Positions 1 through 8,327 of a stretch of 64,000 bases of DNA are shown in pieces. The position numbers and the translations under genes are program-made. The DNA is from JADLDB01 sp040752975 (GTDB lineage: Bacteria; Myxococcota; Myxococcia; Myxococcales; Myxococcaceae). Positions within the stretch are counted from its first letter, which is position 1. The number at the start of each line of letters is the position of its first letter. A model generated the notes under the pieces. That model worked only from the letters and a program-made list of their open reading frames with translations. It did not search any database and was not told the DNA's origin. The stretch lies in assembly GCA_040752975.1 (NCBI GenBank), contig JBFMHF010000012.1, positions 15,005 to 79,004 on the forward strand, given 5' to 3'.

Positions 1-246
1 GGACGCCGGCGGTGCAGGAGGCGACGCCGCGTCGGCCGGCTGGGCCACGGCCGGCCGGGCGCCCACGGTGGGCAGGGCTTCGCGCCTCGGCGGCGCCATC
101 GACGGCCGCACGTCGGTGCGCTTGACCTCGAAGCGGATCCCACACGTACACGTCACCTGCTGCCCGGACACGTACACGCCGACGTCGTGCACCTTCCCGC
201 AGTTGGGGCAGCTCTGGGTGATGGCGTTGACTTGCGAGCGCGCCAC
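1..246 (-). CDS. Zinc-ribbon protein, N-terminal part only
   Basis: The gene runs off the left edge, so only about 82 N-terminal residues are visible. Near the N-terminus there is a four-cysteine zinc-ribbon pattern (CPNCG, then CTCG about 20 residues later), followed by a Pro/Ala-rich stretch that looks like a flexible linker. The start is taken as GTG at 246 because no ATG lies in frame upstream before the neighbouring gene. It follows the FHA-cyclase gene on the same strand by 54 bases and may be cotranscribed with it. Such ribbons often head larger myxobacterial membrane or signalling proteins; the rest of this one cannot be seen, so no function is assigned. Confidence 0.6.
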   Translation of the reverse strand, partial: MARSQVNAITQSCPNCGKVHDVGVYVSGQQVTCTCGIRFEVKRTDVRPSMAPPRREALPTVGARPAVAQPADAASPPAPPAS

Positions 247-300
247 GGTCGACGACGGTTTTAGCCGCCGTTTGAGGGTGTGTCGCGTTCGGGGGCGCCG

Positions 301-1992
301 TCAGCTCTTCCCCGTGTAGCCCAGCACGCGGAAGGTGGGCACGCCCTTCTCTTTGCCCTTCACCTGCAGCACCGAGACGGGCTCGACCAGGAAGCCGGGG
401 CCGGCCCGCTTGATGGTGGCCTCGCTGGCCAGCACCTCGCCGCCCTTCGCCAGGCCGCACAGGCGCGACGACGTGTTGACCGAGTCGCCGATGGCGGTGA
501 ACTCGTGCCGCTCGTTCGAGCCGATGTACCCGACGACGGCCTGCCCGGTGTTGACGCCGATGCCCACCTCGATCGGCTTCTTGCCGGCCTCGACGCGCTG
601 GCTGTTCATCGCGTTGATCTCGTCCAGCATCTCCAGCGCGCACTTGAGCGCCCGGGCCGCGTCGTCGGCGTGAGGAATGGGCGGCCCCCACGTCGCCATC
701 ACGCAGTCGCCGATGAACTTGTCGAGGTTGCCTTCGTTCTGGAAGATGACCGTCGACATCGCCGAGAAGAAGGTGTTCAGCATCGCCACCGTCTCCTGCG
801 GGCTGTCGGCCTCGGCCATCGAGGTGAAGCCGCGGATGTCCGCGAAGATCACGCTCACCTCGGCCAGGCGGCCCACCCGCAAGAGCTCGACCTTCCCGCT
901 CACCACCGCCTCCGCCACGGCCGGCGCGAGGAAGCGCGAGAGCTCGGCGCGGGTGACGGCCTCCTTCTCGATCTTCGTGGCCAGCTCGGCGTTCTCCAGC
1001 GCGATCGCCGCCTGCGAGGCGATGCCCGACAGCACCTTCAAGTCCTTCTCGGAGAAGGCGTTGGTCCGCTCGCGGGTGTCGCAGAAGAGCACGCCGCGCA
1101 ACACGCCCTTGGACAACAGCGGCACGGCCATCGCGCTGCGGATGCCCTGGGCGACGATGGACTCGGAGCTGGAGAAGCGCGAGTCGAGGATCGCGTCGGC
1201 CGTCAGCACCGCGCTGCGCGTCTCCGTCACCCGCTTGAGCACCGTGTCGGACACGACGACCTCGGCGTTGTCATTCTTCCGCCGCTTGATCGCCTGCGGC
1301 TCCAGCTTGCCTTCGGCGTCGGCGAGGAAGACGACGGCGTTGTCGGCGGCGAGGAGCTGGAAGGCCACCTGGAGGATCTTGTCCAGCAGGCTCTTCAGGT
1401 CGCGCTCGAGGCCCACCAGACGGTGGAACTCGTTGGCGATGCGCAGCTTCTCGTAGTCCTGCTTCAGCGTCTCGATGTCGTTGAGCTTCTCGGCCGGGCG
1501 GAACTCCGCCGACTCCATCTGCGCCACCGTGGCGAGGAAGGCCGGCATCGACTGGGCGCTGGCCACGACGGTGACGCCCGCCGACGTGGTGGGGCTCTTC
1601 CCCGCGCCGCCTTCCCCCGAGTGGAAGACGAGGCGGCTGTTGCCGAGCGCGATCTCGTCTCCGTCGCGCAGGCGCAGCTCGCGCACCTTTCGCCCGTTGA
1701 CGAAGGTGCCGTTGGACGAGTTCAAGTCGCGCAGCAGGAAGGTGCCGCCCACCTTCTCGATGACGCAGTGCTCTTTCGACACCTCGCGATCGACCAGCCG
1801 CAGCGTGTTGTTGGGGTGGCGGCCCAGCGACGTGCGATCCGCCAGGGGGAATTCTCCCGCCTTCCCGTCAGCGAACTTCCCCGAGAGCCGGGGTCCACGA
1901 AGCTGGCCGGGCGCGTGCACCTGCCCCGGCCTGGCGGGCTGGTTCTGGTTGGGCGCCAGGTTCGTCAGCGGAATCGGCGGCTGATTGCTCAA
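301..1992 (-). CDS. FHA-GAF-class III adenylate/guanylate cyclase
   Basis: 563 residues. An N-terminal FHA domain (about residues 45-120; motifs SLGRHPNN, VSKEHC, NSSNGTFVNG) should bind phosphothreonine. A GAF-type sensory domain covers about 190-340 and a class III nucleotidyl cyclase domain about 375-555. The cyclase shows the metal-binding VIFADIRGFTSM segment and FIGDCVMATWG, so both metal aspartates are present, and it should make cAMP or cGMP from ATP or GTP. There is no membrane segment or signal peptide, so it is probably cytoplasmic. FHA linked to a cyclase ties Ser/Thr phosphorylation to cyclic nucleotide output. It is divergent from the gene at 2126. Substrate choice between ATP and GTP cannot be read with certainty. 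Confidence 0.93.
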   Translation of the reverse strand: MSNQPPIPLTNLAPNQNQPARPGQVHAPGQLRGPRLSGKFADGKAGEFPLADRTSLGRHPNNTLRLVDREVSKEHCVIEKVGGTFLLRDLNSSNGTFVNGRKVRELRLRDGDEIALGNSRLVFHSGEGGAGKSPTTSAGVTVVASAQSMPAFLATVAQMESAEFRPAEKLNDIETLKQDYEKLRIANEFHRLVGLERDLKSLLDKILQVAFQLLAADNAVVFLADAEGKLEPQAIKRRKNDNAEVVVSDTVLKRVTETRSAVLTADAILDSRFSSSESIVAQGIRSAMAVPLLSKGVLRGVLFCDTRERTNAFSEKDLKVLSGIASQAAIALENAELATKIEKEAVTRAELSRFLAPAVAEAVVSGKVELLRVGRLAEVSVIFADIRGFTSMAEADSPQETVAMLNTFFSAMSTVIFQNEGNLDKFIGDCVMATWGPPIPHADDAARALKCALEMLDEINAMNSQRVEAGKKPIEVGIGVNTGQAVVGYIGSNERHEFTAIGDSVNTSSRLCGLAKGGEVLASEATIKRAGPGFLVEPVSVLQVKGKEKGVPTFRVLGYTGKS

Positions 1993-2125
1993 GGCGGACG
2001 AACGCTAGCAGAGGAAGGCCGTGGGTGGCAGAACGGAACGCCCCGGAATGCGGTCGGAAAGCTTGACTTGGCGCTGGCCATCACGCAGCGCGGCGAGGCG
2101 GCTTCCTCCCGGTTATCAGGAAGAT

Positions 2126-3169
2126 ATGACACGCGCCGCGAGTCGAAGCCGGGCGAAAGTCCCGAGATCGTCAAGTTCCCGGAATCAGGGCCGCCTTCAC
2201 CGAAGGGCCGCCGGCCCTCGACGACAGCTCGAGGCCCCGAAAGTCAGCGAAGCCGAACGGAGCCTGGCCTTCCGAGCCGCCCACGAAGCCGCGAGGCGAA
2301 GCGTGTGGGGCAGCCCGGGCGCGGTCATCTCGAGCGGCGGCGTCCTGGTGCATTCCCATGCAGCTTCGAGCCCGCGCGCACATTGGCGCCTCCTCACCGA
2401 GGGGCTGTGGGGGCTGGGCTTCGAGTTGTCCTTCCGCGTGGTGAAGGAACGCGACGAGGTGTCGCCCCCTGCGTGGGCCCTGGCGACCCTGGAACGGCAG
2501 ATCCGCCGGGCCCAGGCCGGCGGGGCGCCGCCCGACGCGCACTGTGTCCTCGTGGAGGCGGAGGCCCTGGTGCCGGGTGGCGAGAGCGAGCTGGGCGCGT
2601 TGGCCTTCGCGCGGGATCCGCAGGTGCCGGCGATCCGCTCCCCCCACGCCGAGGTGCCGGTCTGGCAGCTGGTGCCGCTGACGCACGACGAAGCGCGGTT
2701 GGTGCGCGAGTGGAGCCCCAGCGGGTTGATCGAGGTCCTGTCGGTGGTGGATCCACTCCTCATCGCCGATGCCCAGCGGTCCTCGCTGCTCCTGTCACCG
2801 CGCGCGCGGCAGGTGATCGAGCAACGCGTGGCGCGGGAAGGCAGCAGCCTGTCGTCGATGCAGGCCCGGGTGTCGTCGGTGATCCGCACGAAGGACGCGG
2901 CCACCTGGAGGCTGTCCAAAGACGCGGTGGACACGTTGATCGCCCTCCTCAAGGGGCGCACCGCGCACCAGCGCTCCTTCACGGTGCGTGGCGCAGGCGC
3001 TCCGCTGGAGGTGCGGCCCGGCGACGTGCCCGGCCTCGAACCAGCCCAGGCTGGGCACGTGCTGAAGTTGTCTCAGAGCGCGGCCCGGCAACTGCGCGCC
3101 CACCTCAAGGGACGGCCCGGGCGCTACGGCCTCGACGCCCTCCCCGGCTTCACGGTCGAGGTGGTGTAG
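2126..3169 (+). CDS. Suppressor-of-fused (SUFU)-like domain protein
   Basis: About 347 residues. The central part (GFELSFRV, followed by PPAWALATLERQ) resembles the bacterial suppressor-of-fused/STK19 domain, with a longer C-terminal region ending in LPGFTVEVV. The first 50 or so residues are rich in Arg and Ser and unlike the rest, so the real start may lie further downstream. I chose ATG 2126 because an AGGAAG sequence precedes it closely. Bacterial SUFU-like proteins are often immunity or adaptor proteins in toxin systems, but no toxin gene lies beside it: truD follows 30 bases downstream and the cyclase is divergent. The family call is by eye and moderate; the role is unknown. Confidence 0.6.
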   Translation: MTRAASRSRAKVPRSSSSRNQGRLHRRAAGPRRQLEAPKVSEAERSLAFRAAHEAARRSVWGSPGAVISSGGVLVHSHAASSPRAHWRLLTEGLWGLGFELSFRVVKERDEVSPPAWALATLERQIRRAQAGGAPPDAHCVLVEAEALVPGGESELGALAFARDPQVPAIRSPHAEVPVWQLVPLTHDEARLVREWSPSGLIEVLSVVDPLLIADAQRSSLLLSPRARQVIEQRVAREGSSLSSMQARVSSVIRTKDAATWRLSKDAVDTLIALLKGRTAHQRSFTVRGAGAPLEVRPGDVPGLEPAQAGHVLKLSQSAARQLRAHLKGRPGRYGLDALPGFTVEVV

Positions 3170-3199
3170 CCGCGGGAAGGTGCTAAGGCCTTCCGGGCG

Positions 3200-4564
3200 A
3201 TGAAGCTCAAGCAGCGCCCCGAGGACTTCTCCGTCAAGGAGAGCTACCGCTTCGACGAGGTCTACAGCGGCACGTACCGCGTGTACCTCATGGACAAGCA
3301 GAAGCTGTCCACCTTCGACGCGGTGGCGCGCCTCCAGCAGCGCTTCGGCTTGAAGCCCGGCTCGATCAGCTACTGCGGGCTCAAGGACAAGCAGGGCCGC
3401 ACCGAGCAGATCATCGCCGTCGACGGGCACGACATCGACATGCAGGAGCCCGACCTGCGCCTCACCTTCCTCGGCCGCACCGATCGTCCCCTCTCCGCGG
3501 CCAACACCACCAGCAACCGCTTCGCCGTCACGGTGAGGCAGCTGCGCGAGCGCGACCTGCACCTCGTCACCGTCGCCGCCGCCGAGGTGAACCGGCTGGG
3601 CGTGATCAACTACTTCGACAGCCAGCGCTTCGGCTCGCTCAAGCACGGGCAGGGCTTCATCGCGAAGGACTTGATCCGCGGCGACTTCGAGGCCGGCCTG
3701 CGCAACTACCTCGCCCGGCCGTCCACGCTCGATCGCACCGACGACGCGAAGGTGAAGGCCTTCTGGGCGGCGAACTGGGGAGACTGGCACGCGCGGTGCC
3801 CCTTCGAGGCGAACCGGAAGTACGTCCGCGTGCTCAAGAGCCTCAAGGAAGAGCCCCGCGACTTCGTGCGCGCCTTCCTGCAGATCGACGCCGACTACCG
3901 CGCGATGCTGCTCTTCACCTACCAGTCGTACCTGTGGAACGAGAGCGTGCGGCGGCTCCTCCAGCTCCTGCTCCCGCGCGAGCAGCTCTTCCCCATGCCC
4001 TACCAGGCGGGCACCCTGCTGCACCACACCGACGCCTCCCCGCAGGTGCTCGCGAAGCTGCGCACGCTCGAGCTCCCCCTGCTCGCGCCCGACTCGACGT
4101 TCGACGATCCCCAGGTGGAGGAGGCGGTGAAGTGGGTGCTGGGGAAGGAGAAGCTCTCCCTGGCGGACCTCACGATCGAAGAGGCCCCGCGGCTGCTCTA
4201 CTTCAAGCACGAGCTGCGGCCGGTGCTGGTGTACCCGCAGAAGCTGGTGATCGGAAAGGTGCGACCGGACGAGCTGAACCGCGGGTACTCGAAGGTGAAC
4301 ATCGCCTTCACCCTGCCGCCGGGCAGCTATGCCACGCTGGTGGTGAAGCGGCTGTTCCACTTCGGGGTGGAGAAGGAGCAGCGCTCCGGCCAGGACGTCC
4401 TCGAGGAGCGCGAGTCCCGCCCCTCCCGCCCGCAGAGCCGGCGCGTCGATCACAAGTCCGGCGCGCCGGTGGCCCCACGCAGCGACGGCCCGCGGGGCTT
4501 CAGGGCGCAGCAGAAGGCGAAGAAGGCGCTGCGGCAGCAGCGGCGGCACGAGGCGAAGCGCTGA
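3200..4564 (+). CDS. truD: tRNA pseudouridine(13) synthase TruD
   Basis: 454 residues. TruD converts uridine 13 of tRNA to pseudouridine. The diagnostic motif GLKDKQGRT is at residues 60-68, with Asp63 as the likely catalytic aspartate. The NYFDSQRFGS motif near residue 140 is the family's FGxQRFG-like signature. The last 50 residues form a basic Arg/Lys-rich tail beyond the catalytic domain, probably disordered and perhaps RNA-binding. The gene lies 30 bases after the SUFU-like gene on the same strand. TruD is typical of gammaproteobacteria and archaea but is also found in deltaproteobacteria. Confidence 0.93.
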   Translation: MKLKQRPEDFSVKESYRFDEVYSGTYRVYLMDKQKLSTFDAVARLQQRFGLKPGSISYCGLKDKQGRTEQIIAVDGHDIDMQEPDLRLTFLGRTDRPLSAANTTSNRFAVTVRQLRERDLHLVTVAAAEVNRLGVINYFDSQRFGSLKHGQGFIAKDLIRGDFEAGLRNYLARPSTLDRTDDAKVKAFWAANWGDWHARCPFEANRKYVRVLKSLKEEPRDFVRAFLQIDADYRAMLLFTYQSYLWNESVRRLLQLLLPREQLFPMPYQAGTLLHHTDASPQVLAKLRTLELPLLAPDSTFDDPQVEEAVKWVLGKEKLSLADLTIEEAPRLLYFKHELRPVLVYPQKLVIGKVRPDELNRGYSKVNIAFTLPPGSYATLVVKRLFHFGVEKEQRSGQDVLEERESRPSRPQSRRVDHKSGAPVAPRSDGPRGFRAQQKAKKALRQQRRHEAKR

Positions 4565-4638
4565 CGGGGGCAGACGGGAAGCGCGGGGGAGCGGCCTGGT
4601 GGCCGGCGACCCTGGCACCCCTGCTGGAACTCAGGCAG

Positions 4639-5016
4639 TCAGGGCTGGCAGATGACCTGATCGCCCGTCACCGCGCAGGTGCGGCAGGTGTTGGTCTTCA
4701 CCAGGACGCCGTTGCGGCACTCCAGGGTGCCCATCCCGTCGGTGGTGCACAGGCCCTTGCCTTCCGCGGTGGAGGCGCAGGCGTCTCCCTCGACGTTGGC
4801 GCTCATGTCGCACTTCACGGTGTCACCCTCGCGCTTGCAGCCTCCGGGGCCCTTGCACGGCAGGGACACCCACGCGCCCACTTTGCACTCGAGCGCCGCG
4901 GTGGTGCTCTCACAGAGGAACCCCGCGGTGTCGCACTTGTCCCCGGCCTTGGGCGAGCCGCAGGCGGAGGCGAGGAGCGCGAGGGAGGAGACGACGACGA
5001 GGGGGAAGGTGCGCAT
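4639..5016 (-). CDS. Small cysteine-rich lipoprotein
   Basis: 125 residues from ATG 5016. The N-terminus is a lipoprotein signal peptide (hydrophobic residues 5-17, then LLASAC with the lipidated Cys at 19). The mature part has a dozen or so cysteines in a regular pattern, suggesting a disulfide-bonded extracytoplasmic domain of two or three similar units (CKGPGGCKREGD, CRTCAVTGDQVICQ). An in-frame extension upstream to 5289 lacks a plausible signal peptide, so the shorter start is preferred. It is convergent with truD. No enzymatic motif is visible; function unknown. Confidence 0.72.
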   Translation of the reverse strand: MRTFPLVVVSSLALLASACGSPKAGDKCDTAGFLCESTTAALECKVGAWVSLPCKGPGGCKREGDTVKCDMSANVEGDACASTAEGKGLCTTDGMGTLECRNGVLVKTNTCRTCAVTGDQVICQP

Positions 5017-5269
5017 GGGCGGGTGCAGTCGGTGAGTCGGCCGTTGAGAGGCGCGCACTATCGACGCGCCTCCGCGGGGAGTCAACGAAAGCCTCACGGA
5101 AGCTGGGCCGCCCCGAAGCCGGCGCGGGACTCTGCCCATGCGCGTCGGCACCCCACCTGACAGCAGGAGCAGGCGCCCGACAATTCCCTCGGAGATGGGC
5201 CAGCCCAGCCGCCGGCCGCGCGGCCCGAGGCGATCCCGAGCCAGGGACCGAGCTGACAGGCGCACCTCG

Positions 5270-6325
5270 TCAGGGGAGCAGCTCGCCAAAGAAGCGGCGG
5301 AAGTTGTTCCCGAGCACCTTCTCGACGATCCGTACGGGCATCCCTCGATCGAGGAGCACCTGGGTCAGCTTCGGGAGATCGCGCACGTCGCGCATCCCCT
5401 GCGGCAGCGGGATCATCCCGTCGAAGTCGCTGCCCAGCGCCACGCCGTCCTCGCCCATCACCTTCACCGCGTGCTCGATGTGCCGGGCCACGTGATCGAG
5501 CGTCTTCCCGCCGATGAACTGCGGGGCGAAGATCACCCCGACGACGCCGCCTCGATCGGCGATCGCCTTCAGCGCTTCGTCCGACAGGTTGCGCCAGAGA
5601 TCCGTGGCGCCCTTCACCCCGGCGTGGCTGCAGAAGGGGCGCGCCTTCGGGTGGCTCAGGATGTCCGGCAGCATCGCCGCGGACGCGTGGGCCACGTCGA
5701 CGGCCATGCCCTCGGCGCCCATCGCGTCCAGCACGTCGCGGCCGAGCGGCGTGAGGGGCCGGTTGCCGAAGAAGGGCGTCGAGGTGCCGCCCAGCTCGTT
5801 GTTCGCCAGGTGGGTGAGCGACATGAAGCGCACCCCCCGCTCGTACAGCTCGGCGACCCGCTCCACCTTCCCCTCGATCGCGTGGGCGCCCTCCACGCCC
5901 AGCACCGCGGAGATCCGCCCTTCCTTCAGGTTCGCGTCGAGGTGCGCGGCCTTCCCGGCGATGGAGGCGTCCCCGTTGGACTCGCGGCAGAAGTGCGCGA
6001 GGCGGTCGATCTGAAACGTGCAGCGGGCCCACTCCGACGCGCGCGCGTGGGCGGGCCACTTCTGGCGCCGAGCGAAGAGCGAGAAGGCGTCGATCACCGG
6101 CAGCCCGCGGGTGACGATGGTGAAGCACTGCAGCTTCACGCCAGCGGCTTTGAGCCGCGGAAAGTCCACGTGGCCGTCGTCCGAGGCCCGGGTGAGATCG
6201 CGGTTCCACATCAACGAGTCGGCATGGCCGTCGGCCACCGCTACCCGTCGGTGCAGGGCCTCGATGTCGACGTGTTCCGCCACCACCCGCTCGTGTAGGG
6301 TGCCCGCCGGAAGAAGGCAACCCAT
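5270..6325 (-). CDS. Membrane dipeptidase (peptidase M19 family)
   Basis: About 351 residues of the renal-dipeptidase/M19 zinc metallopeptidase family. The HxD zinc motif is seen near the N-terminus (ADGHADSL), then GVEGAH, SLTHLANN, DVAHAS, CSHAGVK and GSDFDG, the usual metal-ligand and substrate-site landmarks of the amidohydrolase barrel. It should hydrolyse dipeptides. No convincing signal peptide is seen. The start is ATG 6325, preceded on its own strand by AGGTGG at six bases; GTG 6286 is an alternative that would begin closer to the conserved domain. With ATG 6325, its first codon overlaps the first codon of the divergent thiS gene. Confidence 0.88.
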   Translation of the reverse strand: MGCLLPAGTLHERVVAEHVDIEALHRRVAVADGHADSLMWNRDLTRASDDGHVDFPRLKAAGVKLQCFTIVTRGLPVIDAFSLFARRQKWPAHARASEWARCTFQIDRLAHFCRESNGDASIAGKAAHLDANLKEGRISAVLGVEGAHAIEGKVERVAELYERGVRFMSLTHLANNELGGTSTPFFGNRPLTPLGRDVLDAMGAEGMAVDVAHASAAMLPDILSHPKARPFCSHAGVKGATDLWRNLSDEALKAIADRGGVVGVIFAPQFIGGKTLDHVARHIEHAVKVMGEDGVALGSDFDGMIPLPQGMRDVRDLPKLTQVLLDRGMPVRIVEKVLGNNFRRFFGELLP

Positions 6326-6524
6326 GCAGATCCACCTGAACGGCGAGCGACGCGAGGTGCCAGACGGCGTCACCGTGCGCGGGCTCCTCGAGCTGCTGGA
6401 GATCAAGGCGCCGCGCGTGGCGGTCGAGGTGAATGCCGAGGTCGTCACCCGGGCGCGGCACGCCGAGACGCGGCTGGCCGCGGGCGACCAGGTGGAGATC
6501 GTCACCTTCGTCGGAGGAGGCTAG
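6324..6524 (+). CDS. thiS: Sulfur carrier protein ThiS
   Basis: 66 residues, the usual ThiS length, with a beta-grasp pattern and the obligatory C-terminal Gly-Gly (TFVGGG). The C-terminal glycine is adenylated and thiocarboxylated to deliver sulfur to ThiG for the thiazole ring of thiamine. Start ATG 6324 has AAGAAGG six bases upstream. It is two bases from thiG and surely cotranscribed. It is divergent from the dipeptidase gene, and the two proposed start codons overlap. Confidence 0.95.
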   Translation: MQIHLNGERREVPDGVTVRGLLELLEIKAPRVAVEVNAEVVTRARHAETRLAAGDQVEIVTFVGGG

Positions 6525-6526
6525 CC

Positions 6527-7300
6527 ATGAAGCCGTTCACCATCGCGGACCGCACCTTCCAGTCGCGTCTGATCGTCGGCACCGGCAAGTACCCCAGCCA
6601 CCAGGTGATGAAGGCCTGCCACGAGGCGTCCGGCGCCGAGATGGTGACGGTGGCCGTGCGCCGGCTCGACCTGAAGGCGCAGGGCGAGGCAGCGCTGCTG
6701 CACTGGATCGACACGAAGCGCATGCAGCTGCTGCCCAACACCGCCGGCTGCTACACGGCCGACGACGCGGTGCGCACCTGCCACCTGGCGGCAGAGCTCG
6801 GGCTCTCGAAGTGGGTGAAGCTGGAAGTCCTGGGCGACGAGAAGACGCTGTTCCCCGACGTGGAGGAGACGCTCAAGGCGGCGCGCGTGCTGGTGAAGGA
6901 GGGCTTCACCGTCCTGCCCTACACCACCGACGACGTGATCACCGCGCGGAAGCTGGAGGAGATCGGCTGCGCGGCGGTGATGCCCCTGGCGGCGCCCATC
7001 GGCTCGGGCCTGGGGATCCGCAACCCGCACAACATCCGCCTGATCCTCGAGGCGGTGAAGGTGCCGGTCATCGTCGACGCCGGCGTCGGCACCGCGAGCG
7101 ACGCGGCGATCGCCATGGAGCTGGGCTGTGATGGGATCCTGATGAACACGGCCATCGCGCAGGCGAAGGAGCCCGAGCGCATGGCGCGCGCGATGAAGCT
7201 GGCGGTGGAGGCCGGGCGCGAGGCCTTCCTCGCCGGGCGCATCCCGATGAAGGCGTACGCGTCGGCGTCCAGCCCGCTGGAAGGCCTCGTCGGCAGGTGA
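6527..7300 (+). CDS. thiG: Thiazole synthase ThiG
   Basis: 257 residues. ThiG builds the thiazole phosphate of thiamine from 1-deoxyxylulose 5-phosphate, dehydroglycine and ThiS thiocarboxylate. The Schiff-base lysine is Lys98 in the VKLEV motif; the phosphate-binding end of the barrel shows PVIVDAGVGTASDAA and the DGILMNTAIA segment. It follows thiS directly. No thiH or thiO gene, needed to make dehydroglycine, is in the window, so that step must be encoded elsewhere. Confidence 0.96.
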   Translation: MKPFTIADRTFQSRLIVGTGKYPSHQVMKACHEASGAEMVTVAVRRLDLKAQGEAALLHWIDTKRMQLLPNTAGCYTADDAVRTCHLAAELGLSKWVKLEVLGDEKTLFPDVEETLKAARVLVKEGFTVLPYTTDDVITARKLEEIGCAAVMPLAAPIGSGLGIRNPHNIRLILEAVKVPVIVDAGVGTASDAAIAMELGCDGILMNTAIAQAKEPERMARAMKLAVEAGREAFLAGRIPMKAYASASSPLEGLVGR

Positions 7301-7338
7301 CGCACCCGTCGGGAGAGACGACCGCAGCAAGAGCTCAG

Positions 7339-7360
7339 CTCCCCTTCGCGGGGAGAGGGG
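7339..7360. repeat. REP-like palindrome upstream of thiE
   Basis: A short hairpin-forming sequence: CTCCCC (7339-7344), loop TTCGC, GGGGAG (7350-7355), followed by AGGGG. It is closely similar in composition and symmetry to the inverted repeats that flank the DUF559 gene at 52642-53103. Its purine-rich right arm ends eight bases before the thiE start codon and so can act as that gene's ribosome binding site. It is non-coding. Confidence 0.5.
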
Positions 7361-7367
7361 AACGGCG

Positions 7368-8003
7368 GTGACGCTTCCCTTCCGCCTCGTGGTGATCACC
7401 GACTGGCGGCTGCCCGATTTGCCCGCCCGCGTCGCCCGCGCCCTGGAGGCCGGTCCCGGGATCGCCGTGCAACACCGCCACCCCGGCGCGACGGATCGAC
7501 AGTTTTTCGACGAAGCGACGGCGCTCGCGCCGCTGTGTGCGAAGGCGAACGCCCCGCTCTTCGTCAACCGGCGGCTCGACGTGGCGCTGGCCGTGGGCGC
7601 ACACCTCCACCTGCCGGCCACCGGGCTGCGCGTGGCGGACGTTCGCCCGTTCCTCCCCGGGAAGTGGATCTCCGTGGCGGTGCACGACGAGGCGGAGGCG
7701 CGGGATGCCGCGGGGGCCGATCTCGCGCTCGTGAGTCCCGTGTTCCCTCCAGGCAGCAAGCCCGAGGACACGCGGCCCACGCTGGGCGCAGACGGCTTGA
7801 TCCGGCTGGCGCAGGGGCTGCCGCCCACCTTCGCGCTCGGAGGCATCGACGCTGCCCGGCTGAGGACGCTGGGGCCCATTGCCGGCGCGGCAGTCATCTC
7901 GGCCGTCCTCGCTGCCGAGGATCCGCGGGACTCCGCCGCGCAGCTTCTCGCGACCCTGACGCCCCGGCCCGACAGCGAGGCGGAGCGCCTCGCCGAGAGT
8001 TAG
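7368..8003 (+). CDS. thiE: Thiamine phosphate synthase / TenI-like protein
   Basis: 211 residues of the ThiE/TenI barrel family, which couples HMP diphosphate with thiazole phosphate (ThiE) or aromatises the thiazole (TenI). Seen: LFVNRRLDVALAVGAHLHLP, the family's INDRVDLA..GADGVHLG region; LVSPVFPPGSKP, matching the SPVF.T.TK segment; and FALGGID near the C-terminus. The HLHLP instead of GVHLGQ leans towards the TenI-like branch, so exact activity is uncertain. Start is GTG 7368 with GAGAGGGG upstream, inside the REP-like palindrome. It is the third gene of the thiS-thiG-thiE run, 67 bases after thiG. Confidence 0.82.
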   Translation: MTLPFRLVVITDWRLPDLPARVARALEAGPGIAVQHRHPGATDRQFFDEATALAPLCAKANAPLFVNRRLDVALAVGAHLHLPATGLRVADVRPFLPGKWISVAVHDEAEARDAAGADLALVSPVFPPGSKPEDTRPTLGADGLIRLAQGLPPTFALGGIDAARLRTLGPIAGAAVISAVLAAEDPRDSAAQLLATLTPRPDSEAERLAES

Positions 8004-8327
8004 CCCCAGGGTCTTCGCCTTCTCGCCCCTGCAGGCGACCGGCTGCCGGCTGCCCGTGGAGCTTCCCAGGTGCACTCCTCGACGTGCCCCACCGCACGTC
8101 ACCCTCGCTCCACACGGGCGCCCCGTGGGCTTCGCCACGAGACGAGGTACGGGCGAGGCCTCCGCGGTGCGCTCCGGTACGCCGCTCCAGCGTCGCTTCG
8201 GCCTCGCTTGCGACGACGGCGCCGCTCTCCTGCGGCGGGAACGTTCGATCCCTGCTCAACCGGGGAGTTCTGAAGGTAATATTGCCCACCGGGTGGGGTT
8301 CCACGACAACCGCGAGGCGACTGGGCC
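8004..8327. other. Non-coding gap between thiE and the PEGA gene
   Basis: A 324-base stretch with no convincing gene. Short open frames cross it on both strands but lack a ribosome site, known motif or plausible composition. A small hairpin (GACGTGC 8081-8087 with GCACGTC 8094-8100) is present but is not followed by a T run, so it is not a clear terminator. The slightly AT-richer bases around 8273-8285 (GGTAATATTGCC) could belong to a promoter for the gene at 8328; no clear -35 element accompanies them. Confidence 0.4.

Noticed and set aside
280..3186. A very long open frame on the plus strand
   Set aside because: It lies opposite the FHA-cyclase and in the wrong frame of the SUFU-like gene; its translation is Arg/His-rich and has no domain. 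It is a by-product of high GC content.
8236..8260. A T-loop-like GTTCGATCC sequence suggesting a tRNA
   Set aside because: The flanking bases do not form the T stem and no acceptor, D or anticodon stems can be placed.
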